Source: a bacterium
GTDB taxonomy: Bacteria > Patescibacteriota > Saccharimonadia > Saccharimonadales > Saccharimonadaceae
Direction: 5' to 3'
Assembly (NCBI GenBank): GCA_030530825.1
Contig: JAUMUF010000001.1
Location: 62,001-126,000, forward strand
Length of the DNA stretch: 64,000 bases
Shown here: positions 61,081 to 64,000 of the stretch, one piece after another
Numbering within the stretch: the stretch's first letter is position 1
How the letters are laid out: every line of letters begins with the position of its first letter
The notes under the pieces: model-generated
Database searches by the model: none
What the model saw: only the letters and a program-made list of their open reading frames with translations
What the model was told of the DNA's origin: nothing
Program-made: the position numbers and the translations under genes

Positions 61081-61838
61081 TCACCGGCAACAAGACAGAA
61101 GCGCAAATTGAAGCAATGCGGCAGGGTGGTAAAATCTTGGCAAAGATCTTGCGAGAACTTTGTGAATTTGCTCAAGTTGGCACCACTGGTCTCGAAGTTG
61201 ACGCCTTTGCTCGCAAAAAAATCCAGCAATACGGGGTTAAGTCCGCTTATCTTACGCCAGATATTAATTTCCCGGGTGTAGTGTGTATTTCTGTCAACGA
61301 TTGCGTAGTTCATGGCGTGCCAAATTCTATACCTTTCGAAAAGGGCGATGTGGTTAAATTCGATATGGTTATTGTTAAGGACGGAATGATGGTTGATTCT
61401 GCCGTGACTACTGTGATTGGTGAAGAGCCTAAAGGCGCGGTAAAAATGCTTTTGAATGAAACTAAAAAAGCGCTTTCGGCGGGAATTTCTGTCGTGAAGC
61501 CAGGTGTAAAAACTGGTGACATTGGCGCTGCGGTTGAAAAATCACTAAAAAAAGCCAAACTTGGTAATGTGTATGAACTTACAGGGCACGGAATTGGCGT
61601 AAAAATCCATATGGAGCCAAGTGTGCCTAATCAAGGTAAGGCTGGTAAAGGTGTGAGTTTTCAGGCCGGCGACACTTTTTGTATCGAGCCAATGACAACT
61701 CTCGGAAAATCAGATGTTGAGTTTAATCGTGACGGCAATGAATGGGATATATTTACTCGTGACGGCTCGCTGTCGGCGCACTTCGAGCATACAGTTCTCG
61801 TGACAGAAGACGGCGTCGAAATCCTCACACTTGAATAA
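61068..61838 (+). CDS. map: Methionine aminopeptidase
   Basis: 256 residues. The metal ligands are visible: Asp in KFDMVIVKDGMMVDSAV (two Asp), His in LTGHGIGVKIHMEP, Glu in FCIEPMT and Glu in AHFEHTVLVTEDG; substrate His in VVHGVPN. Removes the starting Met after deformylation. Begins inside the end of adk. Confidence 0.96.
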   Translation: MRNLITGNKTEAQIEAMRQGGKILAKILRELCEFAQVGTTGLEVDAFARKKIQQYGVKSAYLTPDINFPGVVCISVNDCVVHGVPNSIPFEKGDVVKFDMVIVKDGMMVDSAVTTVIGEEPKGAVKMLLNETKKALSAGISVVKPGVKTGDIGAAVEKSLKKAKLGNVYELTGHGIGVKIHMEPSVPNQGKAGKGVSFQAGDTFCIEPMTTLGKSDVEFNRDGNEWDIFTRDGSLSAHFEHTVLVTEDGVEILTLE

Positions 61839-61853
61839 TTTTCTCTCAAATCT

Positions 61854-61880
61854 CCGCTCGAAAGGGCGGTATTTTACTTT
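61854..61880 (+). terminator. Terminator after map
   Basis: CCGCT, CGAAAG, GGCGG, then TATTTTACTTT. Confidence 0.65.
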
Positions 61881-61884
61881 CCTC

Positions 61885-61915
61885 TTGACATAATGGGGGG
61901 GGGGTATGGTATAAT
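61885..61915 (+). promoter_or_regulatory. Promoter with a 10-G tract in its spacer
   Basis: TTGACA (61885-61890), TAAT, 10 G, TATGG, TATAAT (61910-61915): spacer 19. Same design as 50153-50187, with the spacer equal to 9 plus the number of G in both. Confidence 0.82.
61895..61904 (+). repeat. Homopolymeric G tract, 10 bases
   Basis: Pure G run between -35 and -10. Confidence 0.9.
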
Positions 61916-61965
61916 GCGAGTGTTAAATCGAAAAAACAAAAATAAAAAGAAAGGATTTTTCGAAA

Positions 61966-62844
61966 ATGAAAAATTTCAATAAGCCTTCTTCGAATACTTC
62001 AAATCAAGACTCTTGGGGGCCAGCTGACAACTGGCGTAGTTTCGAAGATAATAAGGAGCGTTTTTATGATGGTGCTAATGATGATATGATTGATAGATTC
62101 TATCAAAGTGGTCTATCTCAGGATGAAAAGATGGAAGCTATCAATTCTGGCAAGAATATTTCCGATTTTTTCGATTCGAATGGTAATTTTGCTGTAAATA
62201 AAAATATAAAAATTGAAAGTGTCAAGAGATTTACTACTGACAGCGGAGTTGGTGATTCTTCTCAGGATTCTATTTACGAAAAGCAACCAGACGGAAGCTT
62301 TAAGCGGTTCAAGAGGCTTGAGGGGGATGAGCAGTATGGTGAGCATGAGCCTTTTAAATTTACGGTTTTTACAGATTTCGAAGGGGCAAAGTTTAAATAT
62401 TCTGGACAACCTGAGTCTATTGATATGAAATCATGGGAGGCTATCGATACTGTTAGTAGTGCAGCCAAGGGTGGTGTTGGCGATAAACTTCCTAAGAAGA
62501 GGTTTTTCTGCACTGTAGATGAAGATACTGGTAAGCTTGTTGAGTTGAGTAGTCCATCTGATTATTTAAAAAGCGATGATAGGCCTCAAGCTTACTACGC
62601 GCAGACTCAATGGATGTCATTAGGGTCTTTAAGGAATATAACCGAAGAGCAAAAGCGTAAGTATAATATTTATAAATATACAAACGCATATGATGGTGGA
62701 GTTAGTGAAGTTGGTGTAGTTGAGAGACTGACTATGATTCCGGTTAAATTCGACATATCGATGGGTGATAGCGTTCTTGAATTAGATCCAGATACTGGCA
62801 GGAGGCATGTGGGTCATAATGTTAATGGCGTAGATGTATTATAG
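61966..62844 (+). CDS. Unknown protein under a G-tract promoter, partner of the 50237 gene
   Basis: 292 residues, acidic, no signal peptide or membrane span. N-terminal MKNFNKPSSNTSNQDSWGP is Ser/Asn-rich; the central part (about 85-150) is beta-rich, and there is a short Gly/Lys segment near 167. No family recognised. It shares with 50237 the promoter, the leader AAAAAGAAAGGATTTTTC, and the first residues MK(D/N)FNK. The ribosome site AGAAAGGA is about 11 bases upstream. Terminator follows. Confidence 0.7.
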   Translation: MKNFNKPSSNTSNQDSWGPADNWRSFEDNKERFYDGANDDMIDRFYQSGLSQDEKMEAINSGKNISDFFDSNGNFAVNKNIKIESVKRFTTDSGVGDSSQDSIYEKQPDGSFKRFKRLEGDEQYGEHEPFKFTVFTDFEGAKFKYSGQPESIDMKSWEAIDTVSSAAKGGVGDKLPKKRFFCTVDEDTGKLVELSSPSDYLKSDDRPQAYYAQTQWMSLGSLRNITEEQKRKYNIYKYTNAYDGGVSEVGVVERLTMIPVKFDISMGDSVLELDPDTGRRHVGHNVNGVDVL

Positions 62845-62854
62845 ATGCTATATG

Positions 62855-62882
62855 GCGACTTTCTAAGGAAGGTCGCTTTTTT
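62855..62882 (+). terminator. Terminator after the 61966 gene
   Basis: GCGACTTTC, TAAG, GGAAGGTCGC, then TTTTTT; nine pairs. Confidence 0.88.
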
Positions 62883-62911
62883 CTATTTAATATGCTAAAA
62901 TAGTTAAGGTT

Positions 62912-63766
62912 ATGTCGCACAATCACTTACACAAAATTCGAAAAGACAATCTTAAGATTGCGATTTTGCTTAATCTTGGATTTTCGATTTTTGAGTTTAT
63001 TTTTGGGCTGATCTTTAATTCTAAAATGATTTTGGCGGACGCAATTCATGATGCTGGAGACGCTGGTGTTTTGGCATCGATGTTTTTGGTGGATTTTTTC
63101 AGCAAGAAAAAGCCCACTCGAAAGTATAACTATGGATTTCGAAGATTGAGTGTTGTTGGTGCTGTCGTTACTTCTGGGCTGATTCTACTCGGCTCATATC
63201 AGGTTGCTCGGTATGTTTATTATGAATTTGCCCGTCCTCACTATCACCCATATGTTAACGTACCGGGTTTGATGGCTGTGTCTGCTATAGGTGTCGTGGT
63301 GAATCTCTGGTCTGCTAAAAAACTCCACGGCTCCAAGAGTCTACTCGATAAGGCAATTTTTACTCATATGCTTGAAGACCTGATGGGTTGGATTATGGCG
63401 TTTTTGTCATCTATTTTGATTTGGTTCACTGGGTTTCATCAGATTGATCGCGTGATGTCTTTGGTGATTTTGCTTATGGTTGGCTGGAATGCTATTGAGG
63501 TTATGGTTAAGAGTGTAAAAGTGCTTCTAAATTCTGCGCCAAGCGTCAAAGATTTTACAAAAATAGATGAAGAAATTCTGCGGATTGAAGGAATTTTACA
63601 GATTGAAAATTCTCATTTCTGGACTTTGGATGGCGAACAAAATATTTATACAGCGACAATTTTTATCGAAAAGGGCGTAAAAAAATCGAAGTCTCGAACA
63701 GAAATCTCCAAGATTTTGGCTGGATTTGGTGTGGTTGATTCTACTATAGAATTCTTCGAAAAATAA
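62912..63766 (+). CDS. Cation diffusion facilitator (CDF) family transporter
   Basis: 284 residues with six spans and a cytoplasmic C-terminal domain. Metal sites: ADAIHDAGD in span 2 (HDxxD form) and HMLEDLMG in span 5 (HxxxD). The His-rich opening SHNHLH is typical. Exports divalent metal ions such as zinc or manganese by proton exchange; the metal is not determinable here. TAAAAT (62896-62901) lies 10 bases before the ATG, giving a leader of about 3 bases and no SD. Confidence 0.88.
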   Translation: MSHNHLHKIRKDNLKIAILLNLGFSIFEFIFGLIFNSKMILADAIHDAGDAGVLASMFLVDFFSKKKPTRKYNYGFRRLSVVGAVVTSGLILLGSYQVARYVYYEFARPHYHPYVNVPGLMAVSAIGVVVNLWSAKKLHGSKSLLDKAIFTHMLEDLMGWIMAFLSSILIWFTGFHQIDRVMSLVILLMVGWNAIEVMVKSVKVLLNSAPSVKDFTKIDEEILRIEGILQIENSHFWTLDGEQNIYTATIFIEKGVKKSKSRTEISKILAGFGVVDSTIEFFEK

Positions 63767-63808
63767 TCCTTGCGTTTTGAAAGAAAGTGCGGTATAATAA
63801 AAAGGCGT

Positions 63809-63884
63809 GGCTCTTTAGCTCAGTTGGTAGAGCAGAGGCCTGAAGAGCCTTGTGTCCCCAGTTCAAGTCTGGGAGGAGCCACCA
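63809..63884 (+). tRNA. tRNA-Phe (anticodon GAA)
   Basis: Acceptor GGCTCTT/AGGAGCC, anticodon stem GAGGC/GCCTT around CTGAAGA, encoded CCA. TATAAT at 63793-63798. Confidence 0.96.
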
Positions 63885-63895
63885 AAATTATTTTA

Positions 63896-63935
63896 TAGGT
63901 CGCTTTTCGGAAGAGGGCGATTTTTATTTTATAAA
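63896..63935 (+). terminator. Terminator after tRNA-Phe
   Basis: TCGCTTTTC / GAGGGCGA with a GGAA loop, then TTTTTATTTT. Confidence 0.65.
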
Positions 63936-63963
63936 AATATTTTCCTGAAATAATAAAAAGGGC

Positions 63964-63992
63964 TTGCGTTTTATAAAATTTTACGATATAAT
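63964..63992 (+). promoter_or_regulatory. Promoter at the right end of the window
   Basis: TTGCGT (63964-63969), 17 bases, TATAAT (63987-63992); its gene lies beyond the window. Confidence 0.65.
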
Positions 63993-64000
63993 AAAAAAGT

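Overview
The window looks like a chromosome segment of a Candidate Phyla Radiation (Patescibacteria) bacterium, most probably Ca. Saccharibacteria (TM7). The 16S rRNA carries sequence I associate with that phylum (for example the GGGGACCCGCACAAGCGG stretch near 37960-37977). The genome is compact, about 40% GC by eye, with 1-base TAATG overlaps, a type IV pilus cluster and no biosynthetic pathways in view. TGA is used as a normal stop (e.g. the gene ending at 4831), so this is not the recoded Gracilibacteria/SR1 code.

Layout. 1-6096: type IV pilus cluster (pilB end, pilT, pilC, pilD, three prepilins). 6098-11998: Xer-type recombinase, ndk, three tRNAs, a PH-domain membrane protein, a SurA-like foldase and a processive GT2 glycosyltransferase. 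12018-14596: a decaying restriction-modification island (EcoRI-family methylase and DUF262-HNH nuclease, both frameshifted) preceded by an unexplained structured element. 14604-25199: tRNA-Val, thrS, miaA, a regulator, an MBL-like protein, rpmB, an M50 protease, a candidate structured RNA, dnaE, rnpB, and infC-rpmI-rplT with an AUU start on infC. 25290-27315: comM and ssrA (tmRNA). 27316-27985: AT-rich, without a protein gene I trust, but with a strong minus-strand promoter and a folded segment. 27986-31738: a membrane protein, a small protein and a conjugation-type ATPase. 31848-36753: gyrB, gyrA and a PAP2-like phosphatase. 36857-45231: a dispersed rRNA locus in which 16S, tRNA-Ala/Ile and 23S-5S each have their own promoter, with a surface protein and a nucleotidyltransferase-fold protein between tRNA-Ile and 23S. 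45241-64000: an ADP-ribosyltransferase-like protein, rpsA, infB, fmt, def, priA, recJ, a GT4 enzyme, rpsU, yqeY, an orphan prepilin, a split membrane protein, adk, map, a cation-efflux protein and tRNA-Phe.

The most interesting signal is a pair of near-identical promoters (50153-50187 and 61885-61915). The spacer between -35 and -10 contains a pure G tract, 14 G in one and 10 G in the other. Slippage would change the -35/-10 distance directly, as in known phase-variable promoters. Each drives an unrecognised protein; the two proteins share the leader and first six residues but little else. A second genome-wide-looking pattern is that many genes have a TANNNT hexamer ending 6-8 bases before the ATG and no Shine-Dalgarno sequence, implying leaderless mRNAs, while downstream operon genes use SD sequences or TAATG coupling.

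Most of the rest is the information-processing core: translation factors, ribosomal proteins, tRNA enzymes, replication and topology enzymes, RNase P and tmRNA. Accessory, probably lifestyle-related genes are the pili, the envelope glycosyltransferases, the surface proteins, the conjugation-type ATPase and the G-tract-controlled genes. In an episymbiont these are natural candidates for contact with a host cell; that link is inference.
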